DNA of 64,000 nt from Rhizobium leguminosarum (lineage in GTDB: Bacteria > Pseudomonadota > Alphaproteobacteria > Rhizobiales > Rhizobiaceae), in the NCBI RefSeq assembly GCF_017876795.1, contig NZ_JAGIOR010000007.1, positions 124,001 to 188,000 on the forward strand. Direction: 5' to 3'. The position numbers and the translations under genes are program-made. Shown in pieces: positions 7,345-16,487 of the stretch; within the stretch, counting starts at the first letter, position 1; each line of letters begins with the position of its first letter. Under the pieces are notes generated by a model, which ran no database searches, was not told the DNA's origin, and saw only the letters and a program-made list of their open reading frames with translations.

Positions 7345-10338
7345 ATGGTACTTAACATTCTAAACAAGCGGCGCAGACTGCTAGTCACGTTCATCCGACT
7401 TTGCGAACTGCCGAGGCCGGCAGTGGGCGATGTCCTTGATCACGATGAGGTGGAACGTTTTCCCGACAGCACTTCGTTAAGGCGCAGTGGTCCCACCTGG
7501 TTTCTCGCGACGGTCGCTCTTGTCGCAAGCTTCGCGTCGTCGGCCTATGCGGACACCTCGTCGACGTCCTGGCCACAGACGCAAAGCGACATCCAGGCCG
7601 ACTCCAACGTCCATTTCGGCACGCTTGCCAACGGCATGCGGTTTGCGATCATGCGCAATGCCACGCCGCCCGGGCAGGCCGCGATCCGCTTTCGCATCGG
7701 CTCCGGTTCGCTCGACGAACACGACGACCAGCAGGGCCTGGCGCATTTTCTAGAGCACATGGCCTTCAAGGGTTCGACGCATGTCCCCGAAGGGGAGATG
7801 ATCCGCATCCTGCAGCGCAAGGGCTTGGCCTTTGGGCCTGATACCAACGCCTATACCGGTTATGATGAGACCGTCTATATGCTCGATTTGCCCGAGGTCG
7901 ATGCTGACACGGTCTCGACGGGCCTGAAGCTGATGCGCGAGACGGCGAGCGAGCTGACCCTCGATGCCAGCGCCTTCGATCGCGAACGCGGCGTCATCCT
8001 GTCGGAGGAGCGGTTGCGCGACACGCCGCAATATCGCGCAGGGCTCGAAATCATGAATTCGCGGCTCGCCGGCAAGCGCGCGACCATGCGCGCGCCCATC
8101 GGCAAAACCGACATTATCAGCAATGCGCCGGTAGACCTCGTCCGTGATTATTACCGGGCCAATTACCGGCCTGATCGGGCAACGCTGGTGGTGGTGGGCG
8201 ATATCGATCCCGCAGCCATGGAACTTGAAATCCGGCAGCGCTTCGGCGACTGGAAGGCCGCGGTTCCGACGCCTGCAAAACCGGATCCCGGCACATTGGA
8301 GACGAAAGGCGAAAGCGCCGACGTCCTCGTCGTTCCCGGCGGCATGACCAATGTGCAGATCGCCTGGACGCGTCCTTATGATGCCGCGCCTGACACATTT
8401 GCCAAGCGCCGCACGCAGCTTATCGAGGATCTCGGCCTGTTGGTGCTTAAACGTCGGGTGAGCACTATTGCCAGCAAGGCGGATGCCCCTTTCATCAGTG
8501 CGGACGTCGGCTTCGAGGATCTCCTCAATTCCGCCCATGTCGTCCTGATCGCGGCGAATTCCGAGCCGGATAAATGGCAGGCGGCGCTCGCGGCCATCGA
8601 CCAGGAACAGCGACGTATCGAGGAGTTCGGCGTTGCGCAGGCTGAACTCGATCGTGAAATCCTCGAATATCGCTCGTTCCTCCAGGCTGCCGCCGCCGGA
8701 GCCGCGACGCGCACGACCACCGACATCGCTTCCATGCTGGCCAGCAGCGTCGATGACAATCAGGTCTTCACGTCGCCCGCCGAAGACCTTTCGCTGTTCG
8801 AGACGATCACGAAGGCCGTCACGGCAGCCGAGGTCAATCAGGCGCTGCGGCATGCCTTCTCCGGCAACGGTCCGCAGGTCGTGCTGCAGACGGCCCAATC
8901 ACCTGAGGGCGGAGCCGACGCGGTTCGGCAGGTCTACGATGCGTCAAATGCGGTTGCCGTCTCGGCACCATCCGCTGCAACTGACGTCGCCTGGCCCTAC
9001 ACCCATTTCGGCGAGCCGGGCGCCGTGGTCGAACGCCGCGCCGTCGACGATCTCGGCGTGACCATGGTGCGCTTTTCCAATGGCGTCCGCCTTACGGTCA
9101 AGCCGACCAAGCTGCGCGCCAACCAAGTGCTGGTGCGCGAAGATATCGGCCGCGGCCGGCTGGACCTGCCGCAGGACCGTCCCGCCCTGATCTGGGCGTC
9201 TCCGGCCGTCGTGCAGTCCGGCGTGAAGGCCATGGACTACCAGGATATCGAGAACGCGCTGACGGCCAACATCGTCAGAATCAACTTCTCGGTCGGCGAC
9301 AGTTCCTTCGGGTTCGACGGTCGTACACGGACTGAAGATCTTGCGACGCAATTGCAATTGATGACGGCATACACCGCCGATCCCGCCTATCGCCCCGAGG
9401 CCTTCAAGCGGGTGCAGCAGGCCTATTTGAGCGGCCTCGATCAGTATCAGGCGACCCCCGGCGGCGTTGTCAGTCGCGATTTCGGAGGTCTCGTGCATTC
9501 CGGCGATCCGCGCTGGACCTTCCCCGATCGCGCTGAGTTGTCCGCCGCCAAGCCGGACGATTTCGAGGCGGTGTTCCGGCCTATGGTTTCCAACGGCCCG
9601 ATCGACATCACCATCGTCGGCGACGTAACAGTGGATGACGCTATCCGGATGACGGCTGAAACCTTTGGCGCTTTACCGCCGCGCCCGGAGGCGGCCTTGA
9701 GCAACGATCGGGACGACGTGCGCTTTCCGGCGACGACCGAGAAGCCCGTCTTGCAGACCCATAACGGCAGGGCGGATAACGCCGCCGCCGCGGTAGGAGC
9801 TTCCATCGGCGATTTGCTCTCCGATCTGCCGCGATCCTTCACCGCCAATATCGCCACCCAGATTTTCCAGAACAGGCTGTTCGACCAGTTTCGTATTGCG
9901 GAAGGAGCAAGCTATGTCCTGGAGGGTGACGCGAACCTCTCACGGGAAATCCCGGGCTACGGCTACGCATATTTCTACGTCGAGACCGACCCGGCAAAGG
10001 TTGCGCGCTTTTACGCCCTTGTCGACGAGACCGCCAATGATCTGCGGTCGCATGACGTCTCCGAAGACGAGCTCGCGCGCGCCCGGGAACCGATCATCGA
10101 GACACTGAAGCATCAGCGGCAGAGCAACGAATATTGGATTGAATATCTGCGCGGCGCGCAGACGGATGCGCGTCGTTTAGAGCGGATACGCGACAGTCTC
10201 AGCGGCTACGACAAGGTCACCGTCGAGGATATCCGCGCGTTTGCCGGGACCTATTTCAGCCCGGAAAAATTCTGGAAATTCGAGGTGCTGCCGGCGACGG
10301 GAGGTGAATTCGCCACGGAAAAATCGAAAGTCCCTTGA
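7345..10338 (+). CDS. M16 family zinc metallopeptidase (insulinase/pitrilysin type), exported
   Basis: From ATG 7345 the product is 997 residues, close to the 900-950 of full-length two-repeat M16 peptidases. The inverted zinc motif HFLEH is at residues 134-138, with the third ligand expected in the ILSEERLRD segment about 80 residues later. A second M16-like half follows (around residues 560-980) without the zinc motif, as usual. A hydrophobic stretch FLATVALVASFASSAYA with a probable cleavage after AYA lies at about residues 52-70. A signal peptide that deep suggests the true start may be later, for example GTG 7450. The peptidase would act in the periplasm on peptides or small proteins. 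It heads a group with thioredoxin and radical SAM genes. Confidence 0.85.
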   Translation: MVLNILNKRRRLLVTFIRLCELPRPAVGDVLDHDEVERFPDSTSLRRSGPTWFLATVALVASFASSAYADTSSTSWPQTQSDIQADSNVHFGTLANGMRFAIMRNATPPGQAAIRFRIGSGSLDEHDDQQGLAHFLEHMAFKGSTHVPEGEMIRILQRKGLAFGPDTNAYTGYDETVYMLDLPEVDADTVSTGLKLMRETASELTLDASAFDRERGVILSEERLRDTPQYRAGLEIMNSRLAGKRATMRAPIGKTDIISNAPVDLVRDYYRANYRPDRATLVVVGDIDPAAMELEIRQRFGDWKAAVPTPAKPDPGTLETKGESADVLVVPGGMTNVQIAWTRPYDAAPDTFAKRRTQLIEDLGLLVLKRRVSTIASKADAPFISADVGFEDLLNSAHVVLIAANSEPDKWQAALAAIDQEQRRIEEFGVAQAELDREILEYRSFLQAAAAGAATRTTTDIASMLASSVDDNQVFTSPAEDLSLFETITKAVTAAEVNQALRHAFSGNGPQVVLQTAQSPEGGADAVRQVYDASNAVAVSAPSAATDVAWPYTHFGEPGAVVERRAVDDLGVTMVRFSNGVRLTVKPTKLRANQVLVREDIGRGRLDLPQDRPALIWASPAVVQSGVKAMDYQDIENALTANIVRINFSVGDSSFGFDGRTRTEDLATQLQLMTAYTADPAYRPEAFKRVQQAYLSGLDQYQATPGGVVSRDFGGLVHSGDPRWTFPDRAELSAAKPDDFEAVFRPMVSNGPIDITIVGDVTVDDAIRMTAETFGALPPRPEAALSNDRDDVRFPATTEKPVLQTHNGRADNAAAAVGASIGDLLSDLPRSFTANIATQIFQNRLFDQFRIAEGASYVLEGDANLSREIPGYGYAYFYVETDPAKVARFYALVDETANDLRSHDVSEDELARAREPIIETLKHQRQSNEYWIEYLRGAQTDARRLERIRDSLSGYDKVTVEDIRAFAGTYFSPEKFWKFEVLPATGGEFATEKSKVP

Positions 10339-10490
10339 CGTTTCCGACGGAAAATGTTCTATGACGGTCTATCGTCAACAAGGCGCTAAAAAGGCATCAG
10401 GACATACAAATGCATATTTATGGATACATTGCCTACACAGGGATGCGGCGCATATCTAGCCCGCTCCGGGGTACAGCATCTCGGGAAGGG

Positions 10491-10519
10491 GTCTGGCGGA
10501 GAAAAGCTGCCAGACTTTT
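10491..10519 (+). terminator. Possible intrinsic terminator after the M16 peptidase
   Basis: GTCTGGC (10491-10497) pairs with GCCAGAC (10509-10515), followed directly by TTTT. The loop is 11 bases and the T-run is short, so strength is uncertain. It lies between the peptidase and the thioredoxin gene. Confidence 0.4.
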
Positions 10520-10582
10520 GCAATGCGCGTGACACCGTTCAGCATCCGAGCTCAAGCGAAAACGAACTTAAGGAGTAAAACC

Positions 10583-10975
10583 ATGGCAATAGAAACGGTC
10601 AATCCCGCCAATTTCGAGCGTGAACTTCTGCATTCCGTAACGCCTGTCCTCGTCTTTGTCTGGGGCAAAGGGTGCCCCCCGTGCGAGAGGATGGAGGCAA
10701 TCCTTGAAGAGCTTCCCGTCGCGCTGAAAGACAAGGTCAGGGTCGTCAAGGTGAATTGGGGTGAAAACCCGCGCCTCACAAAACAGCACGGGATCCAGGG
10801 CACTCCGGCGCTGTTGATCTCCAAGGACGGCAACGTCACTCCGGTGCTGGGGCTGTTCAACGGCAAGATCATCAAGGGGTTTGTTGACGAAGAGCCGGAG
10901 ACCGATTTCGATAGCAAGACCGAAATCCTGAACTGGATTTTTCGAAAATGGAAAGAATCGATCCGGGCTGATTGA
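10583..10975 (+). CDS. Thioredoxin-family protein with CPPC active site
   Basis: The start is ATG 10583 with AAGGAG at 10570-10575. The 130-residue product follows the thioredoxin fold: PVLVFVWGKGCPPC with cysteines 31 and 34, then VRVVKVNWGENPRLTKQHG and the cis-proline segment GIQGTPALLI. The active site is GCPPC instead of the classic WCGPC, which would change its redox potential. No signal peptide is present, so it probably acts in the cytoplasm. The C-terminal 40 residues extend beyond a minimal thioredoxin. It lies between the M16 peptidase and a second, TlpA-like thioredoxin gene, suggesting a redox role connected with this locus; the partner is unknown. Confidence 0.8.
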   Translation: MAIETVNPANFERELLHSVTPVLVFVWGKGCPPCERMEAILEELPVALKDKVRVVKVNWGENPRLTKQHGIQGTPALLISKDGNVTPVLGLFNGKIIKGFVDEEPETDFDSKTEILNWIFRKWKESIRAD

Positions 10976-11116
10976 GAAAAGGGACACGGTCCGGCGACGG
11001 GTACTTACCGCGCCGGCGCGCTGCTGGGTTCGACAGCGTTCTCAGGCCCTTCATTATTTGGACATTGCGTTACCGCCGCGAGTGCGGAGGAGGCTAAAAC
11101 ACTGTGGAGAAAAGAC

Positions 11117-11457
11117 ATGATTTCCAGCTTAAATATCCACACTCCAGCCCCGTCGATCAAAGTGAAGGCCTGGCTGCGCGGCGATGGGATTTCCAACTTC
11201 CAGCTCGGCAAGATATACATCCTTGAGTTCTTTTCGACTACCTGCAGTGGTTGCGGGCCGGCGCTGGCCCGCCAACCGATTTGGAAAGGTGTCGCACTGT
11301 TAGAGGACGATCTGATGCGCGGGACAGTAATGTTTGCGTTGCGAAGCAGCGGAGTGTTGTTATCCCGCTACGCACGGGAGTTTGGGGTGCCCTTCGAAAA
11401 ATACTTTCCCCGCGAGCTTGAAATCTTGAAGGAGACCGACCTGGTATTCATCTCTAA
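11117..11457 (+). pseudogene. TlpA/redoxin-like protein, 5' part, interrupted by an IS1031-type element
   Basis: The frame from ATG 11117 encodes a thioredoxin-like protein with ILEFFSTTCSGCGPAL, giving a CSGC pair at residues 43 and 46, and ARQPIW as in TlpA-like proteins. At 11458 an insertion sequence begins. Removing the element and one copy of the TAA target repeat joins residue 113 in frame to sequence at 12394-12619, restoring a 188-codon open frame. The first half carries the active-site cysteines. As it stands the reading frame runs into the element and stops at 11512. No signal peptide is evident. Confidence 0.7.
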
Positions 11458-12390
11458 GAGTCTGACTCGAAAAGGTTTCAACGATATCCGTATCTTGCCA
11501 GCCGCCTGGTGAGCATTCGGATGTGAGCGATGGTTATCCAGGCTTCTGCTGAAGCGATGGATGTCTCGAAGTCCTTGGCCAATCTTCTGCATCGTCCCAG
11601 CCAGGCGAACGTCCTCTCGACGACCCAGCGGCGCGGCAGGATTTCGAAACCCTTGGCCTTGTCGGTACGCTTGATAATTTCGAGTGTCCATTTTCCTATT
11701 TTCTGCAGCCGCTTTTTCAGCTTGTCGCCCGCATAGCCGCCATCGGCGAAGACATGAAGGAGCCACGGCCATCGGTTGCGGATAGATTTCAGGAGATCGG
11801 GAGCGCCGTCGCGGTCCTGGATATCAGCGCTGTGCACCATGAGGCCGACCATCAGCCCGAGCGTATCAACAATGATGTGGCGCTTGCGGCCCTTGATCTT
11901 CTTACCCGCATCAAAGCCCCGAATACCGCCGCTTTCAGTAGTTTTGACGCTTTGGCTGTCGATGGCGCCAGCCGTCGGTGAAGCTTCCTTCCCGTCCAGC
12001 TCCCGTGCCTCCATGACGAGGTGGTGGTTGATCCGTGGCCAAAGACCCATTGCCCGCCATTCATAGAAATACCGCTGCACCGTTGAACAGGGCGGAAAGT
12101 CCTTCGGCAGCATCCGCCACTGGCAGCCTGTCGAAGCGATATAGAGAAGGGCGTTTAAAACCTCGCGCAGATCGGTCTTGCGTGGCCGGCCCAGGCGCCG
12201 TGGCGCGGGCATGAACGGCGCAATAAATTCCCATTCGCGATCGGTAACATCGCTTGCATATCGGCTCGTCCGACGGACATATTGCTGTCGGGTGGTTTCA
12301 GTCCAGGCCATTGTGCACTCCATCGAATCTTCGCAAATCCGAGGGAATCACAACTGGCTGAAATCACTCATATCTTTTTGGGGCAGCCTC
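11458..12390 (-). mobile_element. IS5-family element, IS1031 type, 933 bp
   Basis: Ends are imperfect inverted repeats beginning GAG: GAGTCTGACTCGAAAAG at 11458 and, on the opposite strand, GAGGCTGCCCCAAAAAG ending at 12390 (13 of 17 match). Both sides carry TAA (11455-11457 and 12391-12393), the TNA-type target duplication of IS1031-group elements. It contains one transposase gene and appears complete. It interrupts the TlpA-like gene. Confidence 0.85.
11478..12311 (-). CDS. IS5-family (IS1031-type) transposase
   Basis: The start is ATG at 12311, preferred over the in-frame ATG at 12323 because GGAG lies six bases upstream. The 277-residue product has the N-terminal DUF4096-type region (DREWEFIAPFMP, LNALLYIASTGCQWRMLP) and a DDE catalytic domain with GAIDSQSVKT, HVFADGGYAGDKL and the RRWVVERTFAWL segment carrying the catalytic glutamate. 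Length and all three acidic residues look intact, so it may be functional. It fills nearly the whole 933-bp element. Confidence 0.9.
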   Translation of the reverse strand: MAWTETTRQQYVRRTSRYASDVTDREWEFIAPFMPAPRRLGRPRKTDLREVLNALLYIASTGCQWRMLPKDFPPCSTVQRYFYEWRAMGLWPRINHHLVMEARELDGKEASPTAGAIDSQSVKTTESGGIRGFDAGKKIKGRKRHIIVDTLGLMVGLMVHSADIQDRDGAPDLLKSIRNRWPWLLHVFADGGYAGDKLKKRLQKIGKWTLEIIKRTDKAKGFEILPRRWVVERTFAWLGRCRRLAKDFETSIASAEAWITIAHIRMLTRRLARYGYR

Positions 12391-12393
12391 TAA

Positions 12394-12619
12394 CGACGGC
12401 GTACTTTCTCTGACTTCCGCCGGCATCATCAATTCAGGCGCTGTGTCTCTGCTGTTTTTCTCGGACCAGGTGCTTGACCGGGTAGCCTACAACGATAGCA
12501 GGATAGGGACAAGAAGACCGACCTCTTGGAAGAGCACGATTACTCGCCGGCGGGACGGTACGGCTCAAGTGCGAAAATGCAAGCTGTGTTTCGGTGAAGT
12601 CGGGGGACCTCGTCAATGA
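12394..12619 (+). pseudogene. TlpA/redoxin-like protein, 3' part, separated by the insertion
   Basis: After the TAA target repeat, the frame that continues the interrupted gene stays open for 74 codons to TGA at 12617-12619. It reads NDGVLSLTSAGIINSGAV in continuation of DLVFIS at the end of the first part, giving a plausible C-terminal thioredoxin strand and helix. The last 35 codons are rich in arginine and lysine and less convincing. Together with 11117-11457 it gives a 188-residue protein. Confidence 0.5.
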
Positions 12620-12930
12620 CCTTTATCTCGTCCTTTTCCATCCAGCCTGCACAACCAGCCATGCCTCGAAATGCCGGCCCTTGAAGTCATCCTTCGACTG
12701 ACGCTTCAGCTTTTCGGCAATGGCATTCAAAATCATCAGCTCGCTCCGCAATATCAGGAGTGGCAATTTCTCTCCCCATAGTCAACATCGGGTTAACCAG
12801 AAAATTTGCGACAAGGCCTAATGTCTGCTTTCGGCCTGTCTGTATTAGAGTTGAAGGAAGACTACACATTGTCACCCAGCCGCGGATTGGCCGCGTAGGG
12901 AAATCAACAACCTAAAGCGAGGATCTCTTT
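12620..12930. other. Intergenic region upstream of the radical SAM gene
   Basis: About 310 bases with no supported gene on either strand. It should contain the promoter of the radical SAM gene if that is not co-transcribed from the peptidase side. I see no clear operator. Confidence 0.4.
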
Positions 12931-14268
12931 ATGTCTATTGTTACATTCAGTGAGCGAGAACCGATCGGATCGAGCACCTATCCTCTGCCGACCCACGACG
13001 TTGATGCTGCGCGGACCCGGGACAGGCTGCGATCAACCGCTCCAGCCAAATATAACCGGGCTATCCTCTACGTTCATATCCCCTTTTGCGACCAAGTGTG
13101 CTCGTTCTGCGGCTTCACGCGACTGGTTGGCCACGATGATCTCAAAGACGCATACATGGCTTGCCTTATTGAAGAGATCAAACGGTACGGCGCGACGCCA
13201 TACATGCAATCGCTGCGTGTTTCATCAGTCTTTTTCGGCGGCGGCACTGCCAACAGCCTATCGCCCGAACATCTTGCATTGCTGCTCAAGACGATCCGAG
13301 ACAACTTCAACCTGAACGGCGACTGCGAAGTTACCTGCGAAGGCACTCCACAGAACTTCACCTCCGAACGTTTGGCGGCCCTCAAAGAAGGTGGCACCAC
13401 GCGGCTCAGTGCCGGGATGCAGACATTCGACCGAACCATTCGTGTCGAGCATATGAATATGCCCGATGGCAAGGACCATCTGCTCCGGTGCATCGAGCTG
13501 ATGCGCGGCAGCTTCGACAACTTCAATCTCGACTTTATTTACAATCTCCCAGGTCACAGCATGGATATCTGGGTTGACGATCTCGAAAACGCGATTGCCT
13601 CGGGGGCAACGCATTTAACGATCTATCCGCTGGTCCTACTCAAAAAGACCGCCTTCTACACCGATTACGTGAAAAAGAACCGTTTTCCTCCGCCGGATCA
13701 AGACAAGGAAATCGAGTATTGTGGATATACACTCGACCGGCTGCAGAATAGTCCATTCGTCAACAAGTATTCCGCCAACGACTGGGCTGTTCCGGATCGT
13801 GAAAGCCGTCATATCATTCGAGACGCAAAATGCGATCACGTCATCGCGGTCGGTGCGGTAGCACACGGGTATGTGGCAGGCATGATCTATAAGAACATAC
13901 GGGCGCCACAAGCGTACATGGCAAGCATACAGTCCGGCGATACGCTGCCGATCGACAAGCAACACTTCCTCACGCGCGAAGAAGAAATGGAGCGTTATAT
14001 GATGATGGGCCTGCGGCTCAAAAAGCTCGCGCTGTCCGACTTCGAGCAAAGATTCGACCGCAGCGCTTATGATGTATTCGGTCAGGAAATCAACGATCTG
14101 GTCGAGAGTGACTATATCAGAGTTGATGATGAAGTGATTAGCTTCACGCGCAAAGGCGATATCTGGCACAACAACATCCGAACCCACTTCGAGCGGCAAG
14201 GTATCCCCTGTGTCGGATACTCGGATACGATTGGCTTGGGCGAGACCGGAAAGAATCATTACGCCTGA
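12931..14268 (+). CDS. HemN-like radical SAM protein
   Basis: The 445-residue product has the radical SAM cluster motif Cx3Cx2C (C53, C57, C60) within HIPFCDQVCSFCGF, the HemN-type FFGGGTANSLSPEHL glycine motif, and a C-terminal HemN-like region with KYSANDWAVPD and FLTREEEMERYMMMGLRLKK. This group includes coproporphyrinogen dehydrogenase HemN, but also HemW/HutW/ChuW-like proteins that bind or open heme, so substrate cannot be fixed from sequence. It would bind a 4Fe-4S cluster and S-adenosylmethionine in the cytoplasm under low oxygen. AGCGAGGA lies upstream of the ATG. Neighbouring thioredoxin genes and an M16 peptidase suggest a shared locus, possibly for peptide or heme modification (inference). 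Confidence 0.8.
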   Translation: MSIVTFSEREPIGSSTYPLPTHDVDAARTRDRLRSTAPAKYNRAILYVHIPFCDQVCSFCGFTRLVGHDDLKDAYMACLIEEIKRYGATPYMQSLRVSSVFFGGGTANSLSPEHLALLLKTIRDNFNLNGDCEVTCEGTPQNFTSERLAALKEGGTTRLSAGMQTFDRTIRVEHMNMPDGKDHLLRCIELMRGSFDNFNLDFIYNLPGHSMDIWVDDLENAIASGATHLTIYPLVLLKKTAFYTDYVKKNRFPPPDQDKEIEYCGYTLDRLQNSPFVNKYSANDWAVPDRESRHIIRDAKCDHVIAVGAVAHGYVAGMIYKNIRAPQAYMASIQSGDTLPIDKQHFLTREEEMERYMMMGLRLKKLALSDFEQRFDRSAYDVFGQEINDLVESDYIRVDDEVISFTRKGDIWHNNIRTHFERQGIPCVGYSDTIGLGETGKNHYA

Positions 14269-14293
14269 GACAGCGGGAATCTGGAGGGTTCTG

Positions 14294-14338
14294 TGAGGTC
14301 CGGGCGCTGAGCGTGCGGCATTCACTGATCGGACCTCA
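14294..14338. repeat. Nine-bp inverted repeat downstream of the radical SAM gene
   Basis: TGAGGTCCG (14294-14302) and CGGACCTCA (14330-14338) pair perfectly across a 27-base loop. It may be part of the 3' end of the radical SAM transcript or the boundary of the IS91-type unit. The rest of 14339-14642 contains no gene I can support. Confidence 0.45.
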
Positions 14339-14642
14339 TTGAAGCCGGATTGAGCGAAGGCGCGGGTTGTTTGGCGCTATGGGGATTTAACCGAAGCGGT
14401 GGATGGCGTTTGGCAGGGTCGAGCCTTGGCGGAGCATGTGGACAGGTCTGGAAGGAGATTCTTGCCGGTCATTGCGGTGTCTTTGACGCCCCTGTCGGCT
14501 GGTTTGCATCGACCGAACCCTTGGTGCTGTTGCGCTTTACGTCGCCCATTACATCGTGCTGGCACGATTGGCCAAAGCACTCGCCCCGCGGCTTCTCGGC
14601 ATGCCGACGCTGATCGTTGCAATGATGCCGCACCTGATATGA

Positions 14643-15635
14643 TCATGAACTGTCGTTCCATGCTGGCCGGCAGGCCGGCTGAAGCGGGGTCCACGCGCCG
14701 ATGATCGTCATGGCTCCGCCGCAACAAGGGCAGCGGTGCGCCAAAGGTGGTGGCTTTGCGTCCGGTTCTTCGACCCGCTCCGGCGGCGAGACGTCGAGCA
14801 GGCTTCGGCACAGGTCCAGCTTCAGTTGCCGATGGCCATTGGCAAGCAGGCCGTAATGACGAATGCGGTGAAAGCCGTCCGGAACGGTGTGAAGCAGGAA
14901 ACGGCGGATGAACTCGTGGGCATCGAGCGTCATCACCTTTTGCCTACCGCCCGTTCGATAATCCTTCCATCGGAATGTGACGCGATCACCATCAATGCTG
15001 ACGAGGCGGGAATTGGAGATGGCAATGCGATGGGTATAGCGCCCGAGATAGGCCAGCACCTGTTCGGGTCCGGCAAATGGCGGCTTGGCATAGACGACCC
15101 AGTCGATGCGACGCGCTGCTTTGATGGTTCGATTGAAGGCGAGCGGATCGGCCAGACCGGCGATATCGCCGAAGAATTGAAGTTGGCCCAGATCGTAGGC
15201 CTGCTTCAGCTCGTCGAGAAACAGCCGCCGGAACAGACGCGACAGGACCCGTACGGGCAGAAAGAAGCTTTGCCGGCAGGCAACCCAACGGGACTGGTCG
15301 AACGACAACCCGCCGCCCGGCACGATGCAATGGATATGCGGGTGATAATGGAGGTTCTGTCCCCAGGAGTGCAGCACCGCGATGAAGCCGATCTCTGCAC
15401 CCAGATGTCTGGGATCCGCAGCAAGCTTGCGCAGCGTCTCGGCGACGACGCGAAACAGGATCGTGTAAACGGCATTCTTGTTCTGGAAGGCGATTGCGGC
15501 GATCTCTCGCGGCAAGGTGAAGACGACGTGGAAATAGCCGACCGGCAGAAGGTCGGCCTGCCGCGCGGCAAGCCAGTCACGGCTCGCCTGTCCCTGGCAC
15601 TTTGGGCAATGCCGGCAGCGGCAGGTAATGGGCAT
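14643..15635 (-). CDS. IS91-family HUH transposase, N-terminally truncated
   Basis: The 330-residue frame begins inside the N-terminal zinc-binding region (RHCPKCQG), has the HUH motif in HYHPHIHCIVPGGG, the region YLGRYTHRIAISNSRL with the catalytic tyrosine, and a C-terminal zinc pair CPCCGGAM. Complete relatives are about 390-400 residues. In-frame stops lie directly upstream of 15635, so the first 50 or so residues are lost. It follows a tyrosine recombinase gene in the same direction, the usual arrangement of rhizobial IS91-type units. Loss of the N-terminal zinc finger probably inactivates it. Confidence 0.8.
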   Translation of the reverse strand: MPITCRCRHCPKCQGQASRDWLAARQADLLPVGYFHVVFTLPREIAAIAFQNKNAVYTILFRVVAETLRKLAADPRHLGAEIGFIAVLHSWGQNLHYHPHIHCIVPGGGLSFDQSRWVACRQSFFLPVRVLSRLFRRLFLDELKQAYDLGQLQFFGDIAGLADPLAFNRTIKAARRIDWVVYAKPPFAGPEQVLAYLGRYTHRIAISNSRLVSIDGDRVTFRWKDYRTGGRQKVMTLDAHEFIRRFLLHTVPDGFHRIRHYGLLANGHRQLKLDLCRSLLDVSPPERVEEPDAKPPPLAHRCPCCGGAMTIIGAWTPLQPACRPAWNDSS

Positions 15636-15731
15636 TGCCCATTACCTGCCTTATGGGCAGATCCAGTAATGGGGAGCTGGCGGCGACCTGACTGCTCTTT
15701 CACGCATTTCGCCGCCAGCCCCGGCTCACCA

Positions 15732-16487
15732 TTACGAAGTGCTCTTTAGCAGTGCTATCAGCTTGTCGGTCGGCTGGAAGGTGCCGCGCCGCAGATGCGG
15801 TGGCACGATCTCTTCCATGGCTTCGAGCTTTTCGGTTGGATCGCCGCGTGTGTAGACCTCTGTGGTCGTCAGCGTGGCATGGCCCAGCCACAGCGATACT
15901 TTCCGGATGTCTTGCGTCGCCTGCAGGATGATCATCGCGCAAGTGTGCCTGAGCACATGAGGCGAGACTCGCTTCTTGGCGAGGCCTTGCTGCCGGCGAG
16001 CCGCAACCGCGGCGTGCTGCTTGAGCAAATAGGCGAAGCCCCATCGGCTCAAAGGTTCACCACGCGCGCTGACGAACACTTCGGGTGTCGCGACCTTTCC
16101 GCGAATGGCGAGCCAGGCGCGCAGTGCCGTGGCTGCCGGCTTCCACAGCGGCAGCGCTCGTTCCCGCCGCCCCTTGCCGACAACGCGTATGCTCATCGAC
16201 GACATGTCGATATCGCCGATCTTCAGACCCGTCAGTTCGGAGACGCGCAATCCTGCACACACGGCCATATGCAGCATGGCTCGGTCGCGGATGCCGTCGC
16301 GCGTTGTCGGGTCCGGGGCGTCGAGCAGCGCTTGCAGCTCCTCGCGCAGTAGATAGGGAACGAGACGCGTGTCCGTCTTCTTGAACGGAATCGCCAGCAC
16401 GCGGCGGACTTGGTCGAGGGCTGCCGGTTGCCGGTATTCGAGGAAGCGGAAGAACGACTTAATAGCCGCCAAACGACCGTGTTGCAC
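15732..16487 (-). pseudogene. IS91-associated tyrosine recombinase, truncated by IS5
   Basis: The frame encodes the C-terminal two thirds of a phage-type integrase: LAAIKSFFRFLEYR of the core-binding domain, the catalytic arginine in CAGLRVSELTGL, HVLRHTCA with H-x-x-R, and LGHATLTTTEVYTRG with the second histidine and tyrosine. Similarity begins immediately at the IS5 end (16474/16475); the first 12 bases of the frame belong to the IS5 repeat. The missing N-terminal 80-90 residues are not found on the other side of the IS5, so the insertion was accompanied by a deletion or rearrangement. Confidence 0.8.

Noticed and set aside
10502..10520. Possible sigma-54 promoter (GC...TTGCA) before the CPPC thioredoxin
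   Set aside because: The -24 element lacks the required GG, and the same bases form the arm and T-run of a hairpin.
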